From NCBI GenBank assembly GCA_947500825.1, contig CANMTR010000010.1:1-64000 (forward strand): a stretch of DNA of 64,000 bases. The letters run 5' to 3'. The position numbers and the translations under genes were made by a program. The DNA is from an uncultured Paracoccaceae bacterium (GTDB taxonomy: Bacteria > Pseudomonadota > Alphaproteobacteria > Rhodobacterales > Rhodobacteraceae). Of this stretch, positions 11,147 to 19,681 are shown piece after piece (the first letter of the stretch is position 1; the number at the start of each line of letters is the position of its first letter). The notes under the pieces are model-generated. The model was given only the letters and a program-made list of their open reading frames with translations, was not told the DNA's origin and searched no databases.

Positions 11147-11899
11147 ATGGCCGACAGCGACGAGCCCACCACCCATTTCGGTTTCCAGACGGTGCCGGAG
11201 GACGAGAAGGCCGGCCGCGTGCACGGCGTCTTCACCTCCGTCGCGTCGCGATACGACGTGATGAACGACGTGATGAGCCTCGGCATCCACCGTTTGTGGA
11301 AGGACGCGATGATGGACTGGCTGGCGCCCCGGCCCGGCCAGCGCCTGCTCGACGTGGCCGGCGGCACCGGTGACGTGGCGTTCCGCTTTCTGGGGCGGGC
11401 GCCCTCGTCGCGGGCCACGGTGCTCGACCTGACGGAATCGATGCTCGACGCGGGCCGCGAGCGGGCCGAGGCGGAGGACCTGTCGGGGCGGCTCGACTGG
11501 GTCGTGGGCGACGCCATGGCGCTGCCGGTGGAGGACGCGCGCTTCGACGTCTACACGATCAGCTTCGGCATCCGGAACGTCACCCGGCCCGAGGTGGCGC
11601 TGGCGGAGGCGTACCGGGTCCTCAAGCCCGGCGGGCGGCTGATGGTGCTGGAGTTCTCGCAGATCCCCAACGACCTGATGCAGAGGGCCTACGACCTCTA
11701 TTCGTTCAACGTGATCCCCCGCATGGGCCAGGCCATCGCGGGCGACCGTGACAGCTACCAGTACCTGGTCGAATCGATCCGCCGCTTCCCCGACCAGGAC
11801 ACCTTCGCGGACATGATCCGGGGCGCGGGCTTCGAGCAGGTCCGCTACCGCAACCTGTCGATGGGCATCGCCGCGCTCCATTCCGGCTGGAAGCTCTGA
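11147..11899 (+). CDS. ubiE: ubiquinone/menaquinone biosynthesis C-methyltransferase
   Basis: A 250-residue SAM-dependent methyltransferase that C-methylates the benzoquinol ring in ubiquinone synthesis. The N-terminal [20 protein letters not shown] and the SAM-binding [13 protein letters not shown] are diagnostic of UbiE/COQ5, as are [11 protein letters not shown] and [16 protein letters not shown]. The ATG at 11147 gives the usual short leader before the first motif. It lies 3 bp before ubiB, and the two clearly form one transcription unit for ubiquinone formation at the inner membrane. Confidence 0.96.
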   Translation: MADSDEPTTHFGFQTVPEDEKAGRVHGVFTSVASRYDVMNDVMSLGIHRLWKDAMMDWLAPRPGQRLLDVAGGTGDVAFRFLGRAPSSRATVLDLTESMLDAGRERAEAEDLSGRLDWVVGDAMALPVEDARFDVYTISFGIRNVTRPEVALAEAYRVLKPGGRLMVLEFSQIPNDLMQRAYDLYSFNVIPRMGQAIAGDRDSYQYLVESIRRFPDQDTFADMIRGAGFEQVRYRNLSMGIAALHSGWKL

Positions 11900-11902
11900 G
11901 CC

Positions 11903-13432
11903 ATGCGAGGCCCGCACAACATCTGGCGCCTGGTCCGCACCGGGGCCACACTGGAGCGGACGGGCGCGATGACGGTGGTGCTCGACGCCTTCGACGCGCC
12001 GCGCTCCCTTCGAATCGCGGCACGCACGCTCGGCTGGCCGTTCAAGTGGCTGGGCTACAAGGGCGACCTGTCGCAGCCGCCGGCGGTGCGCGCGATCACG
12101 GCGCTGGGGCCGGCCTACATCAAGTTCGGCCAGATCCTGTCCACCCGCCCCGACGTGGTGGGCGCGGAGGTGGCGCAGCAGCTGAGCGTGTTGCAGGACA
12201 AGCTGCCGCCCTTCCCCCGCGACGAGGCGCTGGAGATGGTCCGCCAGGAGCTGGGCGTCGATCCCGACACCGTCTTCGCGGACTTCTCGGAGCCGGTGGC
12301 CGCGGCCTCGATCGCGCAGGTCCACAAGGCGCGGCTGGCCGAGACGGGTGAGTTCGTGGCGGTGAAGGTTCTCCGGCCCGGGATCGAGCGGGCGTTCCGC
12401 AAGGACGTGGACGCCTTCTACCTCGCCGCGCGGATGGTCTCGCTTTTGGCGCCGGGCGCCAAGCGGCTGCGTCCCATGGACGTGATCCGCCATTTCGACG
12501 GGGTGGTGCAGGGCGAGCTGGACCTGAGGCTGGAGACCTCGGCGGCGGCCGAGTTCGCGGCCAACACCGAGGGCGACGCGGGATTCCGCGTGCCCGGCGT
12601 GCACTGGTTCCTGTCGGCGCGGCGGGTGATGACGCTGGACTGGGCCGAGGGGACCGGCGCCAACGACCTCGCCGCCATCGACGCGGCCGGATACGACAGG
12701 CGCGCGCTGGGCGAGCGGGTGCTGCGGCTGTTCCTGAGCCACGCGCTGCGCGACGGGTTCTTCCACGCCGACATGCACCAGGGGAACCTGAAGATCGCCC
12801 ACGACGGCGACATCATCGCGCTGGATTTCGGGATCATGGGGCGGCTCGACGAATATACCCGCCGCGTCTACGCCGAGATCCTCTACGGCTTCATCCGCAA
12901 GGACTACAAGCGCGTGGCGGAGGTGCATTTCGAGGCCGGCTACGTGCCCCCCGACCGGGACGTGGACGAGTTCGCGCGCGCGCTGAGGGCGGTGGGCGAG
13001 CCGATCTTCGGCATGGACGCCACGCGGATCTCCATGGGGCGGCTCCTGACCTACCTGTTCGAGGTGACCGAGCGGTTCGGGATGGAGACGCGCACCGAGC
13101 TTATCCTGCTGCAGCGCACCATGGTGGTGGTGGAGGGCGTGTCGCGCTCGCTGCATCCGCAGATCAACATCTGGAAGGTCGCGCAGCCCGTCGTCGAGGA
13201 CTATATCCGCGACAATCTCGGGCCCAAGGCGCTGCTGCGCGACCTGGTCCAGACGATGCGGGTGCTGGCGCGGTTCGGCCCGCGCCTGCCGCAGATCGCC
13301 GAGGCCCGGTTGATGCAGGAGGCGCGGGAGGAAATCTCCGACACCGCGACGGACTGGATCCGCCCGCTGGTGGCGGGGGGCCTCGGCGCCGCGGTGGCGG
13401 CGCTGGCCGTGGTCTTCGTCATGGCCCTCTGA
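11903..13432 (+). CDS. ubiB: ubiquinone biosynthesis protein UbiB (ABC1/COQ8-type atypical kinase/ATPase)
   Basis: A 509-residue ABC1-family protein needed for ubiquinone synthesis. Family motifs appear in order: the KxGQ motif in AYIKFGQILSTRPD, the Ala-rich loop AAASIAQVHKA that replaces the kinase glycine loop, the lysine in VAVKVLRPG, and the catalytic HADMHQGNL and LDFGIMG. Two short hydrophobic segments at the extreme C-terminus (from about residue 485) anchor it in the membrane. It follows ubiE by 3 bp. Its stop is only 4 bp from the convergent flgD stop. Confidence 0.95.
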   Translation: MRGPHNIWRLVRTGATLERTGAMTVVLDAFDAPRSLRIAARTLGWPFKWLGYKGDLSQPPAVRAITALGPAYIKFGQILSTRPDVVGAEVAQQLSVLQDKLPPFPRDEALEMVRQELGVDPDTVFADFSEPVAAASIAQVHKARLAETGEFVAVKVLRPGIERAFRKDVDAFYLAARMVSLLAPGAKRLRPMDVIRHFDGVVQGELDLRLETSAAAEFAANTEGDAGFRVPGVHWFLSARRVMTLDWAEGTGANDLAAIDAAGYDRRALGERVLRLFLSHALRDGFFHADMHQGNLKIAHDGDIIALDFGIMGRLDEYTRRVYAEILYGFIRKDYKRVAEVHFEAGYVPPDRDVDEFARALRAVGEPIFGMDATRISMGRLLTYLFEVTERFGMETRTELILLQRTMVVVEGVSRSLHPQINIWKVAQPVVEDYIRDNLGPKALLRDLVQTMRVLARFGPRLPQIAEARLMQEAREEISDTATDWIRPLVAGGLGAAVAALAVVFVMAL

Positions 13433-13436
13433 GCGG

Positions 13437-14111
13437 TCAGCCCGCCTCGCGGATCGCGGTGACTTCGCTCATGGGCACGCTGCGCCCGCCCGCGAGCACG
13501 AGGTCGGGCTCGGTCGCGCCGCTGCGGACCTCGACCACGCGGGAATAGCCCGCCACGGGCGCGGAGGCGACGAGCGCGCCGCCCTCGAAGCTTTCCATCG
13601 CGAAGGAATAGGTGCCGCGGGGCAGGGTTCCCCCCGAGGCGCTGCGGCCGTCGTAGACGAACGCCTGCCCTTCGCCGCCCACGGCGCGGCGGTCCACCTC
13701 GATGCCGTTGCGGTCGGTGACGACGAGCTGATGGGTGCCGCCGGCAATGGCCGGGTCGGGGTCGATCGAGAGAGGCGTGCCGGTGAACTGCACCGCGCCG
13801 GTGGTGCGTACCTCGCGACCGATCCACTCGGACGCGGCGGCGAGGCCGTTCGCGCCCCCGCCCGCCATCTGGGCGAGGAGGTCGTTCGTCCTGACCTGCT
13901 GCTCGACGCCCGAGAAGGTGGCGAGCTGGACGGAGAACTCCTCCGCCTTCATAGGGTCCATCGGGTCCTGGTTGCTGATCTGGGCGGTCAGCAGCTTGAG
14001 GAAGGTCTCGAAATCCGAGCTGATCGCGGTGCCGCTGGCCGCGCCGCTGGTGGCCTGCTTCTGGGCGTTGGCGGCGGCCGCGGTGGCCGTCGGGGGGGGC
14101 GTGATCTCCAT
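13437..14111 (-). CDS. flgD: flagellar hook capping protein FlgD
   Basis: The scaffold that caps the growing hook and guides hook protein assembly, 224 residues. A low-complexity Ala/Thr leader is followed by the conserved FLKLLTAQISNQDPMDPM at about residues 36-53, the classic FlgD signature, and by FSVQLATFSGVEQQVRTN. The rest contains the beta-rich tudor/FNIII-like part. It is downstream of fliK in the same minus-strand operon, with 8 bp between them. The hook protein gene flgE itself is not in the window. Confidence 0.93.
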   Translation of the reverse strand: MEITPPPTATAAAANAQKQATSGAASGTAISSDFETFLKLLTAQISNQDPMDPMKAEEFSVQLATFSGVEQQVRTNDLLAQMAGGGANGLAAASEWIGREVRTTGAVQFTGTPLSIDPDPAIAGGTHQLVVTDRNGIEVDRRAVGGEGQAFVYDGRSASGGTLPRGTYSFAMESFEGGALVASAPVAGYSRVVEVRSGATEPDLVLAGGRSVPMSEVTAIREAG

Positions 14112-14119
14112 GTCGTCTC

Positions 14120-15490
14120 CTAGATGCGAAGGTCCATCCGCCCCGGAAGGTCGAGGCGGGGCCGGGTGGGCGAAAGCGAGGGGTCGGCCTCGCCCGCCAT
14201 GGCGAAGGCGAGGGGGGTGCGGGGCTTGCGGGGGTCGCGCTCCGGGCTTTCGGACCGGCCGTCGCCGAAGTCGATATCGGCCGATCCCAGCCCCATCTCG
14301 GCGAAGGCGCGGCCCAGATCCGCGGCGTGGCGGCGCAGCAGGCCCATCGTGTCGTCCCGGTCGGCGGCGAGGTGGATGGTCAGCCCCCCCTCGCCCTGGT
14401 TGATCGTGATCCGGACCCGGCCGAGCTCCTCGGGCGACAGGGCGACCTCGAGCCGGTCGCCCTGGGTGCTGACGATGGCGTCCATGACCTGGCGCACGGG
14501 CGCGGGAGGGGCGGCGGGCGGCGCCGCCTGGGGTGCTGTGGCGGACCGGGCCTCCGTCGCGGCGGCGCCGGGCGCGGAAAGGGAGCCGAACTCGGCCGCC
14601 CGCTCGGAGGCCGGGGCGGCGGCAGCGCCCGCTTCGGGGGCCGCCCCGGGGAGCGCGGCCGCGGCGGGCGCGACCGTGCGCGCCTCCGCCGCCGACGGGG
14701 CAGGGGGGGTGGCGGAGGCGGGCGTGGCGTCGACGCGCGGTGGCGCCTCGGTGGAGGAGCCACGCCGCGCGGGCGCCTCTCCCCGGGCTTCGCCGCCCAG
14801 CCGGGCGAGCGCGGCGACGGCGGGGGCGAGGGGGGCATCGGCCCGGGCCCGGTTCGCGACGGCGGGGGCGTCGGCCGGGGGGGCATCGGCCCGGGACGCG
14901 GCGGCCCGCGGGGCGGGACGGTCCTGCGCGGGACGGTCCTGAGCGGGGATCGGTGCGGCGGGCAGGGCCGGCGCGCCGGGCGCATCCTCGGCCGCCGGGC
15001 GGGGGCGCGGGGCATCGGCCCCCTCGGGACGGGGCGTGGACGGGTCGGTGGCCCCTGTCCCTGCCTCGGCCCGGGCGGGCGCGGCGTCCGTGTCGTCCTC
15101 CGTATCGTCCGCGAGGTCTTCCTCCGCGTCCGCGTTCATGTCGGTCGCGGGGGGAGGGGGGGGCTGGTCCGACAGGTCGGAGAGCTGGTCGCCCGGCTCG
15201 CGGCCCTCGCCCTCGCCATCGTCCTCCGCCGTGTCCGGGGATGCTGCCTCCGCGCCCTCTTCGGGGGTCGCGCCGACCTTGCCTTCGGGCACTGCCTCCT
15301 TCGCGGGGGCGTCGCCTTCGCGCGTCCGGGGGGCGTCGCCCGTCGCGGACGCCCCGTCCTCCTCCGCCAGCAGCCGGCCGAAGGCGCCGACGGACGCGCG
15401 GGGCGCGTCGGTGTCCTTGGTGGCGTCCTTGGGCGCGGCGGGCGCGGCCGGTCCGGGCCTCGACGCGCCGGGGGAGAGGGACTGGATCAT
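14120..15490 (-). CDS. fliK: flagellar hook-length control protein FliK
   Basis: A 456-residue protein, most of it (about residues 1-330) a disordered Ala/Pro/Asp-rich region that is expected to act as the molecular ruler. The C-terminal domain from about residue 340 is the hook-length control fold, recognised by DRLEVALSPEELGRVRITI and GLTIHLAADRDDTMGLLRRH, which resembles the usual LxPxxLGxVxVxI pattern and switches the export gate from hook to filament substrates. The ATG at 15490 is the first in-frame start after the divergent promoter; longer frames run antisense into the neighbouring gene. Sequence upstream of the C-terminal domain is too low in complexity for family comparison. Confidence 0.85.
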   Translation of the reverse strand: MIQSLSPGASRPGPAAPAAPKDATKDTDAPRASVGAFGRLLAEEDGASATGDAPRTREGDAPAKEAVPEGKVGATPEEGAEAASPDTAEDDGEGEGREPGDQLSDLSDQPPPPPATDMNADAEEDLADDTEDDTDAAPARAEAGTGATDPSTPRPEGADAPRPRPAAEDAPGAPALPAAPIPAQDRPAQDRPAPRAAASRADAPPADAPAVANRARADAPLAPAVAALARLGGEARGEAPARRGSSTEAPPRVDATPASATPPAPSAAEARTVAPAAAALPGAAPEAGAAAAPASERAAEFGSLSAPGAAATEARSATAPQAAPPAAPPAPVRQVMDAIVSTQGDRLEVALSPEELGRVRITINQGEGGLTIHLAADRDDTMGLLRRHAADLGRAFAEMGLGSADIDFGDGRSESPERDPRKPRTPLAFAMAGEADPSLSPTRPRLDLPGRMDLRI

Positions 15491-15537
15491 CGCGGGTCCT
15501 TCGGGGATGTCTCGCCGCCCTACAAACCAGCCAAGGC

Positions 15538-15552
15538 TTACCAATCCTTTAC
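15538..15552. promoter_or_regulatory. CtrA-like element in the fliK / flgJ-like divergent promoter
   Basis: TTAC-N7-TTAC, two mismatches from the CtrA consensus TTAA-N7-TTAA, centred 99 bp-region between fliK (start 15490) and the rod-binding gene (start 15590). The core CAATCCTTT recurs in the flhA upstream region at 30013-30021 on the other strand. Confidence 0.45.
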
Positions 15553-15589
15553 GCCGATCGCGGAGAGTGGGCGAAACACGGAGGACCAG

Positions 15590-15868
15590 ATGGAGATTTC
15601 GGACACCGTCCAGATCGCCGCGCCGCGCCGGGCCGCGATGCGCGAGGCGGCAGAGAAGCTCGAGGCCGCGTTCCTGTCGGAGATGCTCAAGGGCGCCGGG
15701 CTGGGCGCCATGGAGGGCCCGTTCGGCGGGGGCGAGGGCGAATCGCAGTTCGCCTCCCTCATGCGCGAGGAACAGGCCAAGGGCATGGTCGAGGCCGGCG
15801 GAATCGGCCTCGCGGAACACCTTTTCAACCAGATGGCGAAGTACGAAAATGAGCAGAACCGCACGTAA
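15590..15868 (+). CDS. rod-binding protein, FlgJ N-terminal domain type
   Basis: A 92-residue protein corresponding to the rod-binding domain of FlgJ, the rod cap, without the muramidase domain found in enterobacteria. The region KLEAAFLSEMLKGAGLG followed by EGESQFASLMREEQAKGM matches the FlgJ rod-binding pattern (FESxFLxxMLKxM ... LxxxMAxxIA). Short stand-alone forms are normal in alphaproteobacteria, where a separate hydrolase opens the peptidoglycan. The ATG at 15590 follows GGAGGA. Its 3' end overlaps the next gene by 20 bp. Confidence 0.8.
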   Translation: MEISDTVQIAAPRRAAMREAAEKLEAAFLSEMLKGAGLGAMEGPFGGGEGESQFASLMREEQAKGMVEAGGIGLAEHLFNQMAKYENEQNRT

Positions 15869-16184
15869 CCTTCTCCGGGTGCTGGAGCGCGAGCGCGCGT
15901 TCCTGCGCGCGGGCGACATCGCCGGCGCCGCCGGACTCCTGGAGCGCAAGGCCGAGCTGGCCGGGACGCTGGAGCGCGAAGGGGCCGATCCCGACACCGC
16001 CGCCCGGCTGCGCGAGGCCGCGCGGCGCAACCTGCCCCTGCTGGAGGCGGCGCGCGAGGGCGCGCGGGCCGCGGAAGGGGCGGTGCGGGCCATCGCGAAC
16101 GGTGTGACCACGCGGACCTATGCGCCGGACGGCTACGGCACCGATATCGGGTCCGGCCGGCGGCGGATCGAGCGGCGGGCCTGA
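15849..16184 (+). CDS. FlgN-like flagellar protein, probable export chaperone
   Basis: A 111-residue, highly charged helical protein (NLLRVLERERAFLRAGDIAG, then alternating Glu/Arg/Ala helices to residue 80), overlapping the rod-binding gene by 20 bp. The helical hairpin character and the YGTDIG/RRIERRA tail resemble the FlgN-type chaperones of hook-junction proteins FlgK and FlgL in this lineage, but no invariant motif decides it. The start at 15849 is preceded by the end of the upstream reading frame, so the two are probably translationally coupled. Confidence 0.55.
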   Translation: MSRTARNLLRVLERERAFLRAGDIAGAAGLLERKAELAGTLEREGADPDTAARLREAARRNLPLLEAAREGARAAEGAVRAIANGVTTRTYAPDGYGTDIGSGRRRIERRA

Positions 16185-16293
16185 CGCCGCCCCGCGCGCG
16201 CCCGACGCAAGGCCGGGGCAGGTCGGGGCGCGCGAAAGATTGCGGGCACGCGCCCGGCGGGGCAAGGTCCTCCCGACCCGAAAGGACCGCCCC

Positions 16294-16902
16294 TTGCTCG
16301 ACACCTTCTCCCGCAGGCTGATCGACCCGCCCCTGAACCGGATCGGCGCGGCGCTGGCCGCGCGCGGCGCGACCGCGGACGGGGTCACGCTCGCGGGGCT
16401 GGCGCTGGGCCTCGCGGCCTCCGCCCTGATCGCGGCGGGGCTGTTCGGCGCGGGCCTCGTGCTTCTGGCGGTGTCGCGGCTGGCCGACGGGCTCGACGGG
16501 GCGGTGGCGCGGGCCACGCGCAAGACCGACTTCGGCGGCTACATCGACATCGCGGCGGATTTCCTGTTCTACGGCTCGGTGCCGCTGGCCTTCGTCGTCG
16601 CGGACCCGCAGGCCAACGCCCTGGCCGGTGCCGCGCTGCTCACGAGCTTCTACTTCAACGGGACGAGCTTTCTCGGCTACGCGATCCTGGCCGAGCGGCG
16701 GGGAATGGAGACGGCGGCCCAGGGCGAGAAGACGCTCTATTTCTCCAACGGCCTGCTGGAGGGGACGGAGACGATTCTGTTCTTCGTCGCCATGTGCCTG
16801 TTCCCGGACGCCTTCGCGGCCCTGGCCTGGATCTTCGCGGCCCTGTGTATGGTCACGGGGACCTTGCGGATCGTGGCGGCGCGGCGGATCTTCGGCGGCT
16901 GA
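16294..16902 (+). CDS. CDP-alcohol phosphatidyltransferase family protein
   Basis: An integral membrane enzyme of 202 residues that transfers a phosphatidyl or similar group from a CDP-alcohol. The catalytic motif RLADGLDGAVARATRKTDF continues GGYIDIAAD and matches D-x2-D-G-x2-A-R ... G-x3-D-x3-D, with seven instead of eight residues before the second half. About five hydrophobic segments follow the amphipathic N-terminus. No ATG fits; the TTG at 16294, eight bases after AAAGGA, was chosen. The acceptor alcohol is unknown. It sits between flagellar genes without an obvious link to the flagellum. Confidence 0.8.
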   Translation: MLDTFSRRLIDPPLNRIGAALAARGATADGVTLAGLALGLAASALIAAGLFGAGLVLLAVSRLADGLDGAVARATRKTDFGGYIDIAADFLFYGSVPLAFVVADPQANALAGAALLTSFYFNGTSFLGYAILAERRGMETAAQGEKTLYFSNGLLEGTETILFFVAMCLFPDAFAALAWIFAALCMVTGTLRIVAARRIFGG

Positions 16903-16973
16903 GGCCGCGCCGCGCGGGACGCCTCAAATAGCTTCCAATTGAACCTATTAAGCCCCGGGCGCCCCCGGTCCCG

Positions 16974-16988
16974 TTAGCCATTGATTAG
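16974..16988. promoter_or_regulatory. CtrA-like element upstream of flagellin
   Basis: TTAG-N7-TTAG, two mismatches from TTAA-N7-TTAA, 145 bp before the flagellin ATG. It is the weakest of the five such sites in the cluster by position, being far from the start codon. Confidence 0.3.
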
Positions 16989-17096
16989 CGGTTTCGGCGC
17001 AGGTTGTGCATGTCCGAGGGGCACCGGCCGAGTACGATGCCGCCCCCCGGAGCCGGTCAGAACGACCAGAGACCCGGCCCCCAGTGGGCCATGCCC

Positions 17097-17113
17097 GGAT
17101 GCGGAACGCATCC
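17097..17113 (+). promoter_or_regulatory. hairpin in the flagellin 5' leader
   Basis: GGATGCG and CGCATCC form a perfect 7-bp stem with the loop GAA, ending 19 bases before the flagellin ATG and just ahead of its GAGGA ribosome binding site. FlbT, encoded two genes downstream, is known in Caulobacter to act on the flagellin mRNA leader, so this is a plausible target. Confidence 0.5.
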
Positions 17114-17132
17114 AGATTTCCGAGGACCGACC

Positions 17133-18044
17133 ATGACCAGCATCCTGACCAACAACGGCGCCATGACTGCCCTGCAGACCCTGCGCCAGACCAACAACAG
17201 CCTGGAGGCCACGCAGAACCAGATCTCCACCGGCAAGGAAGTTTCCTCCGCCAAGGACAACGCGGCGATCTGGTCGATCTCCAAGGTGATGGAATCCGAC
17301 GTCGAGGGCTTCAAGGCGATCTCGGACTCGCTCAACATCGCCGAGGGCACCGTTTCCGTGGCGCGCAACGCGGCCGAATCCACCACCGACATCCTGAAGG
17401 AAATTCAGGACAAGATCATCAGCGCGCAGGATGGCACGCTCGATCGCGCAACCCTGCAGCAAGACATCAAGGCCCTGCGCGAGCAGATCACGTCGATCTC
17501 GAATTCCGCCCAGTTCAACGGCGTGAACCTCGTCAACGGCTCGGCCGCTGCCCTGACCGATGCGGCGGGAACCGCCATCGACGTCGACGGTGACGGAACC
17601 GACGACAACGGTATCAGCGTCATCTCTTCGCTCAACCGTGATGGCACGGGCGTGACGGCGGAAAAGATCAACGTAAAAGCGATCGACCTGAGCGATCTTG
17701 AAGGGCTTGATACGGACGGCACGACTGCCGTCGCCCTGTCCACCATCGACGTAACCTCGGATGCCGGTGTAGCGACCGCCCTCTCGGCGATCTCGGGGAT
17801 GATCACTTCCGCCACCGAAGCGGGCGCGTCCTTCGGCTCTGCCCAGTCGCGTCTGGAAATGCAGAACGAGTTCGTCACCAACCTGGCCGACACGCTGACC
17901 TCGGGCATCGGTTCCATGGTCGACGCCGACATGGAGGCCGCCTCGGCCAAGCTGAAGGCGCTCCAGACCCAGCAGCAGCTGGGCGTGCAGTCGCTGTCGA
18001 TCGCCAACCAGGCACCCGGCGCGATCTCGCAGCTCTTCCGCTGA
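17133..18044 (+). CDS. fliC: flagellin
   Basis: The filament subunit, 303 residues. The conserved N-terminal D0/D1 region begins MTSILTNNGAMTALQTLRQT and includes QISTGKEVSSAKDNAA; the C-terminal D1/D0 region contains GAQSRLE-type sequence (SAQSRLEMQNEF) and ends SIANQAPGAISQLFR. The middle, about residues 145-230, is shorter, Asp/Thr-rich and less GC-rich, as expected for the exposed variable domain. The ATG at 17133 follows GAGGA. flaF and flbT follow directly, the standard alphaproteobacterial arrangement for flagellin control. Confidence 0.95.
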   Translation: MTSILTNNGAMTALQTLRQTNNSLEATQNQISTGKEVSSAKDNAAIWSISKVMESDVEGFKAISDSLNIAEGTVSVARNAAESTTDILKEIQDKIISAQDGTLDRATLQQDIKALREQITSISNSAQFNGVNLVNGSAAALTDAAGTAIDVDGDGTDDNGISVISSLNRDGTGVTAEKINVKAIDLSDLEGLDTDGTTAVALSTIDVTSDAGVATALSAISGMITSATEAGASFGSAQSRLEMQNEFVTNLADTLTSGIGSMVDADMEAASAKLKALQTQQQLGVQSLSIANQAPGAISQLFR

Positions 18045-18055
18045 TAGCGGCCCCG

Positions 18056-18078
18056 GGGGGCGCCCGAACGGCGTCCCC
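18056..18078 (+). terminator. hairpin between flagellin and flaF
   Basis: GGGGGCGCC and GGCGTCCCC pair as a 9-bp stem (one G-U) with a 5-base loop, 12 bases after the flagellin stop. No U-tract follows, so it may act as a 3' stabiliser or partial terminator that lets flagellin mRNA exceed flaF-flbT mRNA. Confidence 0.45.
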
Positions 18079-18119
18079 CACCCCCATCCCCTCCACGCCC
18101 GCCTAGAAAGGGACCCGCC

Positions 18120-18485
18120 GTGAACGCCACACTCCTTGCCCGCGACGCCTATGGCGCGTCGAACAGTGCCACCCGAACGCCCCGGTCGACCGAGTACGAC
18201 GCTTTTTCCCGCATCACGGCCGCGATGAAGAAGGCCGAGACCGTCGCCGAGACGGTCGAGGCGCTGACGCGCAACCGCCGCCTGTGGACGATCCTCGCCT
18301 CGGACGTGGCCAGCGCCGGCAACGGCCTGCCCGACACGCTGAAGGCCGAGATCCTGTCGCTCGCGGACTTCACCATCCGCCATACCAGCAAGGTCCTGCG
18401 CCGCGCCGGCGACATCGACTCGCTGATCGAGATCAACACCAACATCATGACCGGACTGCGCCAGCGGCACGGTGCCGCGACATGA
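18120..18485 (+). CDS. flaF: flagellar biosynthesis regulator FlaF
   Basis: A 121-residue helical protein of the FlaF family, which is required for flagellin translation and secretion and acts opposite to FlbT. It begins with the ARDAYG motif (about residues 7-12) and contains TRNRRLWTILASDVAS and the C-terminal SLIEINTNIMTGLR, both typical. A GTG at 18120 gives the right length. The stop overlaps the flbT start by 4 bp. Confidence 0.92.
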   Translation: MNATLLARDAYGASNSATRTPRSTEYDAFSRITAAMKKAETVAETVEALTRNRRLWTILASDVASAGNGLPDTLKAEILSLADFTIRHTSKVLRRAGDIDSLIEINTNIMTGLRQRHGAAT

Positions 18486-18886
18486 GCGGCCTGGTCCTGA
18501 AGCTGGCACCGAACGAGCGGCTTCTGATCAACGGCGCCGTGATCGAGAACGGCGAGCGGCGCGGCCGGCTCAACATCCTGTCGCCGGGCGCGCATATCCT
18601 GCGCCTGCGCGACGCGATCCACCCCGACGACGCCGACACGCCGGTCAAGCGCCTGTGCTATCAGGCGCAGCTCGTCCTGTCGGGCGACGCGGCGATGGAG
18701 GACATGGGCCCCCGGCTGGTCGCGGGGATCGAGGAGCTGTCGTCGGTGTTCCGCGACACCGAGAGCCACGCCGTCCTGTCGGCCGCGCGCCGCGCCGCCG
18801 ACGAGGGCAACGCCTATTACGCGCTGAAATTCCTGCGCCAGTTGATGGGGACGGAGGCGCTGCTGCTTTCGGTCGCGCAGAGATGA
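18482..18886 (+). CDS. flbT: flagellar biosynthesis repressor FlbT
   Basis: A 134-residue FlbT-family protein. In Caulobacter FlbT binds the leader of flagellin mRNA and promotes its decay until the hook-basal body is complete. Family sequence includes LKLAPNERLLINGAVIENG at the N-terminus and the KRLCYQAQLVLSG and YYALKFLRQL segments. It overlaps flaF by ATGA and the next gene by 4 bp, so the three are translationally coupled. Confidence 0.93.
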   Translation: MSGLVLKLAPNERLLINGAVIENGERRGRLNILSPGAHILRLRDAIHPDDADTPVKRLCYQAQLVLSGDAAMEDMGPRLVAGIEELSSVFRDTESHAVLSAARRAADEGNAYYALKFLRQLMGTEALLLSVAQR

Positions 18887-19677
18887 CCTTCTCGGCGGTG
18901 GTCCCCTTCGGCGGCTATGGCGGCTACGCGTTCCTGGAGCGGACGCGCGAGCGCCAGCAGGAGGTGATGGAGGCCACGCCGCAGATCGACCGGGCGACGG
19001 AGGCGTTCCGCGAGCGGATCGGCACCGTCGGATCGGCGGCGGAGCTCGTCGCCGACCGGGAGCTTCTGCAGGTGGCGCTGGGGGCCTTCGGCCTCGACGA
19101 CGACCTGGGCAACAAGTTCTTCGTCCAGAAGATCTTGGAGTCGGACACCGCCGACAAGAAATCCATGGCCGTGCGGTTCTCGGACCGGCGCTATACCGCG
19201 CTGGCCGACGCCTTCGGCTTCGGCAACGAGGGTGGCGCGCGGACCGGCGAGGCGGGCTTCGCCGACCGCATCCTGGGGAGTTTCACCGACCGCCAGTTCG
19301 AGATCGCGGCGGGCGACGTGGATGTCGACATGCGCCTGGCGCTGGGATTCGGCCGCGACGTGGCCGAGGTGGCGGCGGACAGCAAGTCCGACGACGCGCG
19401 GTGGTTCACGCTGATGGGTACGCCGCCCCTGCGCAAGGTGATGGAAACGGCGCTGGGCCTGCCGGCCTCGTTCGGCCAGCTCGACCTCGACCGCCAGCTC
19501 GGCGAGTTCCGCTCCCGTGCGCAGGAGAGGTTCGGCACCTCGGACCTGTCGGAGCTTTCCGAGCCCGGCAAGGCCGAGGAGGTGGTGCGCCGGTTCCTCG
19601 TCATGTCGGAGATCGAGAAGTTGAGCGCCGCGTCCCTGTCGGCGGGCAGCGCCGCGCTGGCGCTGCTGCAGGGCTGA
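18883..19677 (+). CDS. DUF1217-type flagellar-cluster protein
   Basis: A 264-residue protein that matches the DUF1217 pattern seen next to flagellar genes in Rhodobacterales and Rhizobiales: an N-terminal GYAFLERTRERQQEVM, then ELVADRELLQVALGAFGL and FVQKILESDTADKKS. The second half repeats a similar theme (RQFEIAAGDVDVDMRLALGF), suggesting an internal duplication of a helical unit. No signal peptide is visible. Its biochemical role is unknown; the coupling to flbT (4-bp overlap) suggests a part in filament or hook assembly. Confidence 0.75.
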   Translation: MTFSAVVPFGGYGGYAFLERTRERQQEVMEATPQIDRATEAFRERIGTVGSAAELVADRELLQVALGAFGLDDDLGNKFFVQKILESDTADKKSMAVRFSDRRYTALADAFGFGNEGGARTGEAGFADRILGSFTDRQFEIAAGDVDVDMRLALGFGRDVAEVAADSKSDDARWFTLMGTPPLRKVMETALGLPASFGQLDLDRQLGEFRSRAQERFGTSDLSELSEPGKAEEVVRRFLVMSEIEKLSAASLSAGSAALALLQG

Positions 19678-19681
19678 GGCC

